This document shows positions 17,555 through 26,587 of a stretch of DNA of 52,920 nt, piece by piece (within the stretch, counting starts at the first letter, position 1; every line of letters begins with the position of its first letter). The stretch spans positions 1-52,920 of the forward strand of contig JAFGEO010000159.1 in assembly GCA_016931575.1 (NCBI GenBank), in the 5' to 3' direction. The notes beneath the pieces were generated by a model that did no database searches, was not told the DNA's origin, and was given only the letters and a program-made list of their open reading frames with translations. The translations under genes and the position numbers were made by a program. Source of the DNA: Bacteroidales bacterium. Its GTDB lineage: Bacteria > Bacteroidota > Bacteroidia > Bacteroidales > UBA10428.

Positions 17555-19657
17555 CTAACTAATAAGGCTCCAGTCAAACTGGCTGCTTTGCATGCTGTCC
17601 ATCATCCTGGCCAGGAGCTTGTTTTTTGGTTCCTTCAGATGGGGATCCTCAGATAGCACGTCTTCGGCCACATTCCTGGCATATTGCAGGATCTGCCCGT
17701 CACGCGCCAGGTTTGCGATCTTCAGGTCGAAGGGGACCCCGCTTTGCTGGGTACCCTCAATATCCCCTGGTCCCCTGAGTTTCAGGTCTTCTTCCGCAAT
17801 AATGAAACCATCATTGGTCTGCACCATGATATCGATTCGCTTTTTGGCCTCATTGGATAGTTTATAGCCGGTCATGAGGATACAGTAGCTTTGATCGGCA
17901 CCACGCCCCACCCTTCCACGCAGCTGGTGCAACTGGGAAAGTCCGAAACGCTCAGCACTTTCTATAACCATAATGCTGGCATTCGGAATGTCCACCCCAA
18001 CCTCGATTACGGTGGTGGCTACCATAATATGTGCTTTGCCCTCTTTGAAAAGCCGCATGCCATACTCCTTGTCTTCGGATTTCATCCGGCCGTGCACACA
18101 GACCACCACATACTCTGGCGGTTTAAACAGCTCTGTGACACCGGCATAGCCCTCCTCCAGGGCTATATAATCCAGTTTTTCCGATTCCTCGATCAGGGGG
18201 TAGACAATGAAAACCTGCTGCCCGCGGTCTATCTGCTTCCTTAAAAAACCATACATGGCCAGGCGCTTCGAATCAAAATAATGGTAGGTTTGTATGGGTT
18301 TTCTTCCCGGGGGCATCTCATCGATTACCGATACATCCAGGTCGCCATAAAGCGTCATTGCCAGCGTCCTGGGGATAGGCGTTGCGGTCATGACCAGGAT
18401 GTGGGGCGGCTCACTGCTTTTTTTCCAGAGCCTGGCACGCTGGGCCACTCCAAACCGGTGTTGCTCGTCGATAACCACCAATCCCAGCCTTCTGAATTGT
18501 ACGGTATCTTCCAGGAGGGCATGGGTGCCAACAATGATATGTAGGGATCCATCCTGTAGACTTGCCAGCTGAGCTTCACGAGCCTTTTTCCGGGTAGATC
18601 CGGTAAGCAGGCTGAGCTGCACCGGAAGGCCTTTAAGCATGTCTGACAGGGTATTATAATGCTGACTAGCCAGAATTTCAGTAGGTGCCATCAGACAGGC
18701 CTGGTACCCGTTATCCAGTGCCAGCAGCATCGACATGAGGGCGACCAGCGTTTTCCCGCTGCCCACATCACCCTGCAGCAGCCTGTTCATTTGCCTTCCG
18801 GAGCCAAGATCGGCACGGATCTCCTTCATCACCCGCTTCTGGGCACCGGTCAGTTCAAAGCTTAGCATTTCTTTGTAAAAACGGTTAAAGAGTTGCCCAA
18901 CCTTACCAAAAACAAATCCTTTAAAGTACTCGCTGCGCCCAACTTTTTGCCTGAGGATCTTAAGCTGAATGGCTAATAATTCTTCAAATTTTAGCCGGTA
19001 CTGGGCCTTCTTAATCTCATTGTCATTTGCCGGAAGATGGATTTTCCGGAGCGCTTCATCCGCACTCATCAGCCGGAGTTTTTCAACAAGGTATGCCGGT
19101 AAGGTCTCGGGGAACGGGGCCTTATGAGCCTGGAAGACCCCCGAGATCATCTTCTGGAAAGTCTTGGAACTGATATAGTTGGAACGCAACTTCTCGGTCA
19201 GTGAATATTGCGGGTAAAGGGATGTGCCTACCTGGTTCTCAAACAATGCAGCAGGTTCAATTTCCGGATGAGCAATGCTGAACTTGCGACCAAACTGCGC
19301 GGGACGACCAAATATGACATACTCCACCCCGACCTGGTAGCTTTTCTCCACCCATTTCGCGCCCTGGAACCATACCAGATCAATACTCCCGGTCAGATCC
19401 TCAAAACTGGCAACAAGTCGCTGACGGTATTTTACACCCTCCTTACGGAATGCTACAATCCTTCCCCGGAGCTGGATGTAGGTCTGACTGGCACTTACTT
19501 CCGATATCGTATAAATCTTCGTACGGTCGATATACTTATAGGGATAGTACCTGAGCAGGTCGTTCAGGGTGATGATACCCAGCTCTTTGGCCAGAAGTTC
19601 GGCACGCCTGGGACCCATTCCCTTCAGGAATTTGATATCATCGGGCTGGTAATTCAT
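17555..19657 (-). CDS. recG: ATP-dependent DNA helicase RecG
   Basis: A 700-residue branch-migration helicase that remodels stalled replication forks and Holliday junctions. It contains the wedge/OB domain (about 50-150), Walker A GDVGSGKT (296-303), DEQH (397-400) followed by RFG, motif III TATPIPRTLA, motif V/VI regions (ATTVIEVGVDIPNA and QLHQLRGRVGRG), and a C-terminal RecG segment. Length is normal. Its start lies in an otherwise gene-poor gap with a G/T-rich tract. It is convergent with the GH43 gene, with no strong terminator visible in the 67-bp gap. Confidence 0.98.
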   Translation of the reverse strand: MNYQPDDIKFLKGMGPRRAELLAKELGIITLNDLLRYYPYKYIDRTKIYTISEVSASQTYIQLRGRIVAFRKEGVKYRQRLVASFEDLTGSIDLVWFQGAKWVEKSYQVGVEYVIFGRPAQFGRKFSIAHPEIEPAALFENQVGTSLYPQYSLTEKLRSNYISSKTFQKMISGVFQAHKAPFPETLPAYLVEKLRLMSADEALRKIHLPANDNEIKKAQYRLKFEELLAIQLKILRQKVGRSEYFKGFVFGKVGQLFNRFYKEMLSFELTGAQKRVMKEIRADLGSGRQMNRLLQGDVGSGKTLVALMSMLLALDNGYQACLMAPTEILASQHYNTLSDMLKGLPVQLSLLTGSTRKKAREAQLASLQDGSLHIIVGTHALLEDTVQFRRLGLVVIDEQHRFGVAQRARLWKKSSEPPHILVMTATPIPRTLAMTLYGDLDVSVIDEMPPGRKPIQTYHYFDSKRLAMYGFLRKQIDRGQQVFIVYPLIEESEKLDYIALEEGYAGVTELFKPPEYVVVCVHGRMKSEDKEYGMRLFKEGKAHIMVATTVIEVGVDIPNASIMVIESAERFGLSQLHQLRGRVGRGADQSYCILMTGYKLSNEAKKRIDIMVQTNDGFIIAEEDLKLRGPGDIEGTQQSGVPFDLKIANLARDGQILQYARNVAEDVLSEDPHLKEPKNKLLARMMDSMQSSQFDWSLIS

Positions 19658-19680
19658 ACGGACGAATTTAAGGAAAAAAT

Positions 19681-19778
19681 GGAAAGGGAGAGAGGAGGGT
19701 TATTAAAGGTGTTGGTGGAATGATGGTGGAATGGAATGGTGGGTTGACAGGTTGATGGGGTTTTGGGGTGTTGTTGGG
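19681..19778 (+). repeat. G/T- and G/A-rich low-complexity intergenic tract
   Basis: A degenerate tract of TGGTGGAATG, GGTTGATGGGG and TTTTGGGGTGTTG units directly upstream of recG. Its core is shared with the tract at 28-84 (inverted) and related to 8629-8671. The rest of the gap to 19945 holds nothing I can identify. Confidence 0.45.
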
Positions 19779-19945
19779 AATGAGGAACTGAGCAACTGAT
19801 TAATATGAAGGATAGAATAATGTTCTCAGTTAGCTGTATGGCTGGGTATCCCGAGGGTGTGAGGATCACCGGCAGAATCTGCGATGACAATGTCTGCGAA
19901 TATCAGCGGGAAACTCTTAATTTTGGCCTTGAATAAATCAACATC

Positions 19946-20737
19946 ATGCAGGAGGAAGTTCTACGAGTCGGTTATTACTTGCGCTTTCTGGCAAAAGCAG
20001 GGCACCGGAAAGGGCGCGGGATCAACTCTCCATTTGCTTACCGGCTGGCTGAACAGGTAATCGGTAACAATAATCCCCATCCGGCATACCCTAAAATCCT
20101 TGAAGTTTACAACATGCTGGGGAATTCGGATGAACGACTGATAATTAAAGAACTCGGTGGGGGATCCAGAACATTCCGCGATCCTGAACGGCAGGTCAGC
20201 AGCATGTTGAAAAATTCCTCCGTATCCTTAAAATACGGACATCTTCTCTGTCGCCTGGCTGACTTCCTCAAACCCTCCTACACACTTGAACTGGGTACCT
20301 CCATCGGCATGAGTACGATCTGCCTGGCATTAGGGAACCCGGAGGGAAAAGTTGTCAGTCTGGAAGGTAACCCCTCCTTATGCAGCTTTTCAAAGAACCT
20401 ATTCGAACAACAGGGCCTAAACAATATCGAAGTCAGGGAAGGCTTGTTCGATGACCTGCTTCCTGAAGTGCTGCTCTCCCACCCTTCCCCCGGCCTGGTC
20501 TATATCGACGGCAACCACCGCCATGAGCCCACCCTTCGATATTTCGTCCTCATCGTAGCAACAATGAAAACAGGCTTGATTATCTTTGATGATATTCACT
20601 GGTCGCAGGAAATGAACCGGGCCTGGCAAAGAATCAAGTCCGACAGCAGAACCATATTTAGCATGGATCTGTTCCGGATGGGCCTCATTTGCATCGATCC
20701 ATCCCTTACACCAGGGCATTACATCATGAGGTTTTAG
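19946..20737 (+). CDS. class I SAM-dependent methyltransferase, O-methyltransferase-like
   Basis: A 263-residue protein with a Rossmann-fold methyltransferase core. The SAM-binding motif I is LELGTSIGMS (about 113-122), acidic motif II is in SLEGNP, and the late strands VYIDGNH (185-191) and IIFDDIHWS (212-220) carry acidic residues that in catechol-type O-methyltransferases bind metal and substrate. The N-terminal 'KGRGINSPFAYRL' segment is characteristic of a Bacteroidota group. Its substrate is unknown. It precedes a metallo-hydrolase gene by 24 bp, so the two may be cotranscribed. Confidence 0.85.
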   Translation: MQEEVLRVGYYLRFLAKAGHRKGRGINSPFAYRLAEQVIGNNNPHPAYPKILEVYNMLGNSDERLIIKELGGGSRTFRDPERQVSSMLKNSSVSLKYGHLLCRLADFLKPSYTLELGTSIGMSTICLALGNPEGKVVSLEGNPSLCSFSKNLFEQQGLNNIEVREGLFDDLLPEVLLSHPSPGLVYIDGNHRHEPTLRYFVLIVATMKTGLIIFDDIHWSQEMNRAWQRIKSDSRTIFSMDLFRMGLICIDPSLTPGHYIMRF

Positions 20738-20761
20738 CGATCTCAAGGTACAATTTGCAGC

Positions 20762-21481
20762 ATGAAACACTGGAAAACTTCACACGGCTATGAAATCATC
20801 CAAATTCCCAATGGCAGGAGTAGCTGCTACCTTATTCGCAAGGCCGGAATGCTGATCCTGATTGATACGGGAAAGAAGGGCCGTTTCAAAGTAATCTGGG
20901 ACCAGGTTAGCCGGCTGAAAGGTAAACAGCCTCTCGATCTTATCATACAGACCCATACACACTACGATCATTGCCAGAATACCGCCAGAATAAAGGAAAT
21001 GGAATCCTGCAAGGTTATGGGTAGTGAATATGAAATCGGGTTCGCGAAGAAGGGGTACACGCCCCTGCCCCGTGGAAGTTACATCTTAACTGAGATTATT
21101 TCGTGGGCAGGAAGGATACTTCTTAAAGGACTTTTCAGGCATGAGCCCTTCGAAACTGATATCACTTTGAGGGAGGAGTACATGCTTAAAGCTCCCGGCT
21201 TTTTGATCAGAATACTGGCTACCCCCGGTCACACTAGGGGATCTGTAAGTATCCTTGTGGATGATGAAATTGCCCTGGTCGGGGACACCATGATCGGTTT
21301 TATCCGAAATACCATCTTTTCTCCCTATGCGGATGAACCGAAAGAAATGATCCGCAGCTGGAAAAAACTATTGGACACTCCCTGCACACTTTTCCTTCCC
21401 GGACACGGACAACAGATCAGCAGAAGCCTGCTTGAAAAGGAGTATGAAAAGTATGCCCGGAAACCTAAACTGATGACTTAA
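20762..21481 (+). CDS. MBL-fold metallo-hydrolase
   Basis: A 239-residue cytoplasmic protein of the metallo-beta-lactamase superfamily. The zinc-binding signature HTHYDH is at 65-70 (His65, His67, Asp69, His70), with further ligands His157 in TPGHTRG, Asp175 in LVGDTM and a late His in LPGHGQ. This general pattern is shared by hydroxyacylglutathione hydrolases, lactonases and many others, so the substrate cannot be stated. It follows the methyltransferase gene by 24 bp. It is convergent with the PorP gene. Confidence 0.9.
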   Translation: MKHWKTSHGYEIIQIPNGRSSCYLIRKAGMLILIDTGKKGRFKVIWDQVSRLKGKQPLDLIIQTHTHYDHCQNTARIKEMESCKVMGSEYEIGFAKKGYTPLPRGSYILTEIISWAGRILLKGLFRHEPFETDITLREEYMLKAPGFLIRILATPGHTRGSVSILVDDEIALVGDTMIGFIRNTIFSPYADEPKEMIRSWKKLLDTPCTLFLPGHGQQISRSLLEKEYEKYARKPKLMT

Positions 21482-21532
21482 CAAATTCCCCGGACTCTCC
21501 TCTCATTTACCTGTTTAAGCCCTTCCAAACGA

Positions 21533-21563
21533 ATGCCTGCTTTCCGGCCAACCTGCCAGGCAT
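21533..21563. terminator. possible hairpin between convergent genes
   Basis: ATGCCTG (21533-21539) pairs with CAGGCAT (21557-21563) across a 17-nt loop between the convergent metallo-hydrolase and PorP genes. There is no T-run on either side, so it is at best a weak or Rho-assisted terminator. Confidence 0.3.
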
Positions 21564-21594
21564 CATCCAACTAACTTGTGACTTGAAACTCATC

Positions 21595-22641
21595 CTAATA
21601 CATCAACTGATTGGGCAGAGGGATTAGTTTGTTTTTCTTATAGTCAGATTTAACAGTATACAGGTAGTATATCAGTGAAATCTCGTGGGCTCCCCGGTAA
21701 TTGGTTGCTGTCTGCGAAATCATAAAATCGTAGGAATAGGCAATGCACCAATTCTCAACCCGGTAGCCTGCCAGGAAATTCAGGGAAGCAGTTCCCCGTG
21801 CCAGGTAGTGATCGTAAACTGCATTGTATCGGAAATTCACCCCCCAGAAGACAGGATTGGTAAAGGCATTCACACCCAGGGTCACAACATGGAATGGGCC
21901 ACTTTTATAGAAACCGGCAATGGGGCCAATGCTTGAATAAGGCTCAATACCTCCATTGGCAGCAAAGATCCTCCTGGGCCGCTTATTTTTATCAAGGGGT
22001 ATCTGCCAGCCCCAGACAGCACTGATGGTCAGGGGCGCACGATAAGGGTCCCCTATGATCTCAATTGACGGCCTGTTCAGGTTATCTGCACTGACACTCA
22101 GCCAGGTGTATTCATTGTACGCTACGATGCCGGCAGAAAAACCGGTATAAAATGCTTTCTCGCTATCAATAGTTGCAAGTTCCTGTGAAGGCAGACCGGT
22201 AAATCCGTAGTTATCATACTGATCGGGGTATTGAAAGCCGGTGGCATGGGTATTGAGGCTGTGAAAGGATAAGCCCACTCCTCCTTTCAGCCAGTATTTT
22301 TTAAATAATGACAGCGTGTAGGAATAGTTCAGGCGCACATGGTTTTCAACAAACCGGGAGGCATTCTGCTCCAGGCTCACCCCGATCCCGGAACGTTGGT
22401 TAATGAGTTTCTGATCGTATGAAACCAGTGTATGGGAAATAAGCTCGCTATTTGCCATGGGCTGCAGCCTCTCGGCAACCTGAAACTGTGCAAACCGGGT
22501 ATCCCCGGCCTGTGCCGGATTAGCAGCCGAGGTGGCAATAAAGTAATGCCCGAAGTAGTTTTCCTGGGCTGTCAGCCCGTTTACCTGGGAAAGGAGGAGT
22601 ATGCCTGTTATATAGAGATAGGTTCTTAACCGCATGATCAT
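21595..22641 (-). CDS. PorP/SprF family type IX secretion-associated membrane protein
   Basis: A 348-residue outer membrane protein with a signal peptide (cleaved near NGLTAQ) and the family opening 'SAANPAQAGDTRFAQFQVAE', followed by repeated amphipathic strands of a beta-barrel. In gliding Bacteroidota, SprF-type proteins anchor or aid surface display of a particular T9SS cargo. Here the gene starts inside the stop codon of a cargo with a type B sorting domain (ATGA overlap at 22638-22641), making a dedicated cargo-carrier pair likely. An alternative start is two codons further in. Confidence 0.92.
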   Translation of the reverse strand: MIMRLRTYLYITGILLLSQVNGLTAQENYFGHYFIATSAANPAQAGDTRFAQFQVAERLQPMANSELISHTLVSYDQKLINQRSGIGVSLEQNASRFVENHVRLNYSYTLSLFKKYWLKGGVGLSFHSLNTHATGFQYPDQYDNYGFTGLPSQELATIDSEKAFYTGFSAGIVAYNEYTWLSVSADNLNRPSIEIIGDPYRAPLTISAVWGWQIPLDKNKRPRRIFAANGGIEPYSSIGPIAGFYKSGPFHVVTLGVNAFTNPVFWGVNFRYNAVYDHYLARGTASLNFLAGYRVENWCIAYSYDFMISQTATNYRGAHEISLIYYLYTVKSDYKKNKLIPLPNQLMY

Positions 22642-24002
22642 TTTATTATTGTTACGATCCCTGTAGACTCGATAGGATCTCCATCCCCTTCTGAGAATAC
22701 GGCTGACCAGTAATAACTTCCCGGCGGCATATCATGACCCTCATAGGTTCCGTCCCAAAAAATCAATGGGTCTTCGGTGGTTTGAAAAAGTAATATTCCA
22801 CTGGGGGAATACACCCTGAAATCAAGCGAGCTAAATAATCCGTAGAGGGTCAGCACATCATTCAGCTGATCTCCATTGTTAGGTGTGAAAGCCTCCGGAA
22901 CATGGAGCTGTGGTTCACAATCGCTGGTCACCCTGATCCTCGCCGTATCGGAACAGCCATATTCATTGATGTGGATATGGGTGTAGATCCCCACCGCGTT
23001 CAGGATAATCTGCCCACCCTCGAGATTGAGTTCCGGCCAGTAAACCAGTTCATCCTCACCCGTCGGCAGGTTAACTTCCAGCACGTCATCCAGCTCGAAA
23101 CAAAGTGTGGTGTCGGCATCAACAGCACTGGGAATCCCGGAAACCATAACGACAAGACTGCCCCATTCGGTCTCGCAGCCGTATTCATCCTCGATATAGC
23201 GAAGCATTACCGGATAGAAACCGGGCTCGTCCCAAAAAACATTCAGGTAAAAACCCTCATCGTCAAATCCCTCGTCATACACTACTCCCTGGGGAAGGTT
23301 CCAGCCAACATAATAACTCCCCACTTCCGGGCGATACACCCGGGTATCTCCTTCACATACAAGGGTATCACCCTCAACCTGGGGCACCGGAACGTCAATA
23401 AAAACATAGCTTGCAGACGCATCAACATCGAGTTTACAATTGTTGTCCTCCAGGCTTACAGCCTCAATGGTGAATGACTGATCAGTAGGGAAGGTGATGT
23501 CGGTCCTCCGGGTTTCCATGGAATCCAGAACACCATTAAAAAGAAAATGGAACCTGAAATCAGGCTCACCGCTAAAATGCACCACCAGGGGATCCAGCAG
23601 GCCACCACTGCAATTTACCCCGCCACCCGTAAAATCGACTTCCGGTGCAGGGAAAAGTTCAATATAAAAGGTGTCGGCAGGATCAGCACCCGGAGTAGTA
23701 TTATCCCCGTATTCTGTAATAACATACATGCCCGGATCTGAAAGACGTACCCTGAAGGTATTGGTATTGGATGCATGTGCCGTGGTTTCCCCCTCGTATT
23801 CCAGGTAGTACCAAACATCCGGGGTTCCGGTAATGGTGATCTCAACAACCGCCAGGTCGCCCTCGCACATTCTGAAATGATCTTCTTCAAGGATCAGTTC
23901 GGGTCCCTGTGCAAGTAAACCTCCTGAAAAAAAGTTAAGGAAAAAAAGTACCCCAGTCAGGATACCGGTAAAGTTTATCTTATTGGGTCGGAATATATTC
24001 AT
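22638..24002 (-). CDS. T9SS type B sorting domain (gliding-motility associated C-terminal) protein
   Basis: A 454-residue secreted protein. It has a signal peptide (ending SGGLLAQ), several immunoglobulin/PKD-like beta segments with paired cysteines ('LVCEGDTRVY', 'TLCFELDD'), and a C-terminal domain from about 365 ('VPEAFTPNNGDQLNDVLTL' to 'GIVTIIK') that is the type B sorting signal for type IX secretion. The body is acidic and has no catalytic motif that I recognise, so it is probably structural or adhesive. It shares a 4-bp overlap with the PorP/SprF gene, the arrangement known for SprB-SprF-type pairs. Confidence 0.9.
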   Translation of the reverse strand: MNIFRPNKINFTGILTGVLFFLNFFSGGLLAQGPELILEEDHFRMCEGDLAVVEITITGTPDVWYYLEYEGETTAHASNTNTFRVRLSDPGMYVITEYGDNTTPGADPADTFYIELFPAPEVDFTGGGVNCSGGLLDPLVVHFSGEPDFRFHFLFNGVLDSMETRRTDITFPTDQSFTIEAVSLEDNNCKLDVDASASYVFIDVPVPQVEGDTLVCEGDTRVYRPEVGSYYVGWNLPQGVVYDEGFDDEGFYLNVFWDEPGFYPVMLRYIEDEYGCETEWGSLVVMVSGIPSAVDADTTLCFELDDVLEVNLPTGEDELVYWPELNLEGGQIILNAVGIYTHIHINEYGCSDTARIRVTSDCEPQLHVPEAFTPNNGDQLNDVLTLYGLFSSLDFRVYSPSGILLFQTTEDPLIFWDGTYEGHDMPPGSYYWSAVFSEGDGDPIESTGIVTIIK

Positions 24003-24206
24003 GGATTTCTCACGCGCTAGTCAGAACTAAACCACAAAGCTCGGAAATGTATACAATTTAAAGCAAGATTTTTGATAACTTACCCGAACTGATGTGCCAC
24101 AAAAATATAACATCCTTCGGGAAGTCGCAGCGCATGTGCTGATTATTTTATTACTGGATTAGAAAACATATTACAGGCAGGTAAGTTATTACTTAAAACA
24201 ACAGCT

Positions 24207-24758
24207 ATGAAGATATACACAAAGAAGGGCGACAAAGGTGAAACCTCGCTGATTGGTGGAAAACGCATTTCGAAAGATCACATACGAATTGAAGCCTATG
24301 GAACTGTAGATGAGCTTATTGCTTATGTAGGACTCCTTCGGGATCAGCTGGAATTCAGGCTGCAGAAGGACGAACTTATTCAAATCCAGGACCACCTGAT
24401 GGTTTGTGCAGCAATGCTTGCTTACGATGGAGATGACCCGGAAGTTAAATTACCGAAACTTTCTGCCAAAGCAATCGTATGGGTAGAACAAGCAATCGAT
24501 GAAATGGAAAAACAGCTTGAAGTACTGGACCATTTTATTTTACCGGGAGGACATCCGGTTGTTTCCCAGGTCCACATAGCCCGGACGGTATGCAGACGGG
24601 CAGAACGCCGCATCGTCAGCTTAAATGAAGTGACAAAAGTAGATGAGTGTATAATCCAGTATTTCAATAGGTTATCAGACTATCTGTTCGTTCTTGCCCG
24701 GTTTGCCTCCGATAAACTAGGTGCTGGAGAAATTCCATGGAAAACTAGGTTTGTATAA
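24207..24758 (+). CDS. cob(I)yrinic acid a,c-diamide adenosyltransferase, PduO type
   Basis: A 183-residue ATP:cob(I)alamin adenosyltransferase, which makes the adenosyl form of vitamin B12 in the cytoplasm. The N-terminal ATP-binding segment TKKGDKGETSLIGGKR, the 'DELIAYVGLLRDQ' helix, FILPGGHP and 'CRRAERRIVSL' are the family signatures; length is typical. No other cobalamin gene is nearby. A DUF2795 gene follows but has its own promoter. Confidence 0.95.
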   Translation: MKIYTKKGDKGETSLIGGKRISKDHIRIEAYGTVDELIAYVGLLRDQLEFRLQKDELIQIQDHLMVCAAMLAYDGDDPEVKLPKLSAKAIVWVEQAIDEMEKQLEVLDHFILPGGHPVVSQVHIARTVCRRAERRIVSLNEVTKVDECIIQYFNRLSDYLFVLARFASDKLGAGEIPWKTRFV

Positions 24759-24780
24759 GTAATTTAAATTTTTAAATTTG
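24750..24780 (+). promoter_or_regulatory. promoter of the DUF2795 gene
   Basis: TTTG (24750-24753), a spacer of exactly 19 bp, and TAAATTTG (24773-24780) match the Bacteroidota primary promoter consensus at every defined position. The start codon of the DUF2795 gene is 35 bp further on. The -33 box lies inside the last codons of the adenosyltransferase gene. Confidence 0.85.
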
Positions 24781-24815
24781 CAGCACTTTTATAGATAGAA
24801 TAAAATTTCAGAATT

Positions 24816-25037
24816 ATGTATTGGACCCTTGAACTTGCATCAAAATTGGAAGACGCTCCCTGGCCGGCTACAAAAGACGAGCTTATAGATTTTGGTATTC
24901 GCTCCGGTGCTCCGCTTGAGGTTATTGAAAACCTGCAGGAGATCGAGGACGAAGGGGAAATATATGAAAGTATAGAAGATATTTGGCCAGACTACCCAAG
25001 CAAAGATGACTTCTTCTTCAACGAAGATGAATATTAA
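24816..25037 (+). CDS. DUF2795 domain protein
   Basis: A 73-residue, very acidic small protein ('LEDAPWPATKDELIDFGIRSGAPLEVIENLQEI' region, broken here by family-typical residues, and a DEDEY-like end). The 'PAtkdELidfa...gap..vi..L' pattern is that of DUF2795, small proteins common in Bacteroidota with no assigned role. It has a perfect consensus promoter and a strong terminator and so forms a one-gene unit, which suggests steady expression. Confidence 0.9.
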   Translation: MYWTLELASKLEDAPWPATKDELIDFGIRSGAPLEVIENLQEIEDEGEIYESIEDIWPDYPSKDDFFFNEDEY

Positions 25038-25038
25038 C

Positions 25039-25063
25039 AAAGGGGCTTTTATGCCCCTTTTTA
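25039..25063. terminator. bidirectional Rho-independent terminator
   Basis: AAAGGGGC (25039-25046) and GCCCCTTT (25053-25060) form a perfect stem with a 6-nt loop; on the plus strand it runs into TTTTTATTT. It lies between the convergent DUF2795 and OstA-like genes, whose stop codon (25061-25063) abuts it. Confidence 0.9.
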
Positions 25064-26587
25064 TTTGAAGATATCAGCCCGTGTTTTGGGCCGCTTATCC
25101 TCAATCCATAGAAAATCCGGTAACAGCAATTCTTCGGTAGGTACTTTATCCATGGGATGCAAGACTGCCTCCGGACTATTCTTCAAGATCAATCTGGAGA
25201 CTTTCCCGTCTTCAACAAAAATTACCAGGTCAGAGCATACCGTTTTATTTGCCCCGACAATTTTACCGTCATCCGAAGGAAAATAAATAGTTTGACCATT
25301 ACCACTGACATCGATCCTGTACAGCTCGTTATTCCTGAAGTGGCATACCATATCCTTTCCCTTTATCTGGTTGAACAGGGTATCTATCTGACTAATGATA
25401 AATGAGGAATTTTTCAGGTACATGGTTTTAGCCTGCCTTTTTTCGGTATGGAGTTCAATATACACGGCTGAAAGTTGGTTTTCCTCTGACCAGAGCACCG
25501 GGTGGTCATAAAGACGGATAACTGAATCAGCTGAGCTGTAAACCATTGAATCACAGGTTCCCTGAAGGTCACTTTTAAAGAATTTAACATGGTAAAAGGC
25601 CTTAACAAGTTTATTACCGGCTGTGTCGAGTTCCGTCATCAGTGTATCGGCATGCATATACAAGGAGTCTTCGGAGGTGATCTGTATAAATTCAGCCATC
25701 TCAGTGATCCGGGCATAATCTGTATCCTCATAATAAATTGCCCTGTTACCCCTGAGGATGATGTCCTGATCACTATCCAGGATCTCAACATTATTTATTC
25801 CCCGGCCAAAACCGGTTTTTTGTTCGTAATAGAGGCTATCCCCCGTAACGGTCTGTTTGTTGTTCTTCACCAGTGCATTCTGGTTAAGTTGTGAAATATC
25901 GGTTTTAAGGTTATACCAACCGCGCTCACAATAAATGTAGCTGCTGTCACCATAGATCTCGGTGGGCGCCAAAAAATAGCTGATATCGGACTCAGTGTTA
26001 TACCTGAGCCTATCGGAGTAAATGACGTAGTCCGGGTTAGTTACCACAACACTGTCCTGAAAATCAAACATATCGGTTTTGGTGTAATAATAACCTAACC
26101 TGCTTTCCAGGTGGCTTTCCTCGTTTATGATGTCAGCATGTTTGGTATAGTAACCTATACCATCTTCGATGTTGTATTCCAGTTCTGAGGTTGTCAGGGT
26201 GGTTTCCTTATTGACAAGCTTTACATTATGCTGAATATAAGCCTGTTTGGTCTCGCCCTCGTAGTGCAGGAATTCCCCGTAGAGATGGACAGTATCGCCC
26301 TGATTTATGTAAACATCACTGAATGCATCCAGTGAGTTTTTGTCGGAATAGAAGTATGCACTGTCGCAGTACATCTTTGTCCCTTCATGTTCAAACATGA
26401 CATTGTTTAGCAGACGGCGTGTATTTTTACCCAGCCGCGCAGCTACTTCTGTGGTGGAGGCCTCAAACTTTACCTTTTTGGTTTCCTGCGAATAGGCCAG
26501 CGACAGGTTGAAAAGAAGCAGAACAACCGGTACAATGCGAAACATTGCTATCCAGGATACCCGGTTGGTTGTGCTTATTTTTGCCAT
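25061..26587 (-). CDS. OstA-like (LptA/LptD N-domain) LPS transport protein
   Basis: A protein of about 508 residues from the start used here, built of repeated beta strands of the OstA/LptA type ('TKMYCDSAYFYSDKNSLDAF', 'GDTVHLYGEFLHYEGETKQA', 'ESDISYFLAPTEIYGDSSYI'). In the family these jellyroll repeats carry lipopolysaccharide across the periplasm. Starts at 26608, 26587 and 26545 are all possible; the last gives the shortest signal peptide (MFRIVP to AYSQ). No outer membrane barrel follows, so it is not full LptD. It is the last gene of the guaB-chaperone operon and overlaps or abuts the SurA-like gene. Confidence 0.85.
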   Translation of the reverse strand: MAKISTTNRVSWIAMFRIVPVVLLLFNLSLAYSQETKKVKFEASTTEVAARLGKNTRRLLNNVMFEHEGTKMYCDSAYFYSDKNSLDAFSDVYINQGDTVHLYGEFLHYEGETKQAYIQHNVKLVNKETTLTTSELEYNIEDGIGYYTKHADIINEESHLESRLGYYYTKTDMFDFQDSVVVTNPDYVIYSDRLRYNTESDISYFLAPTEIYGDSSYIYCERGWYNLKTDISQLNQNALVKNNKQTVTGDSLYYEQKTGFGRGINNVEILDSDQDIILRGNRAIYYEDTDYARITEMAEFIQITSEDSLYMHADTLMTELDTAGNKLVKAFYHVKFFKSDLQGTCDSMVYSSADSVIRLYDHPVLWSEENQLSAVYIELHTEKRQAKTMYLKNSSFIISQIDTLFNQIKGKDMVCHFRNNELYRIDVSGNGQTIYFPSDDGKIVGANKTVCSDLVIFVEDGKVSRLILKNSPEAVLHPMDKVPTEELLLPDFLWIEDKRPKTRADIFK

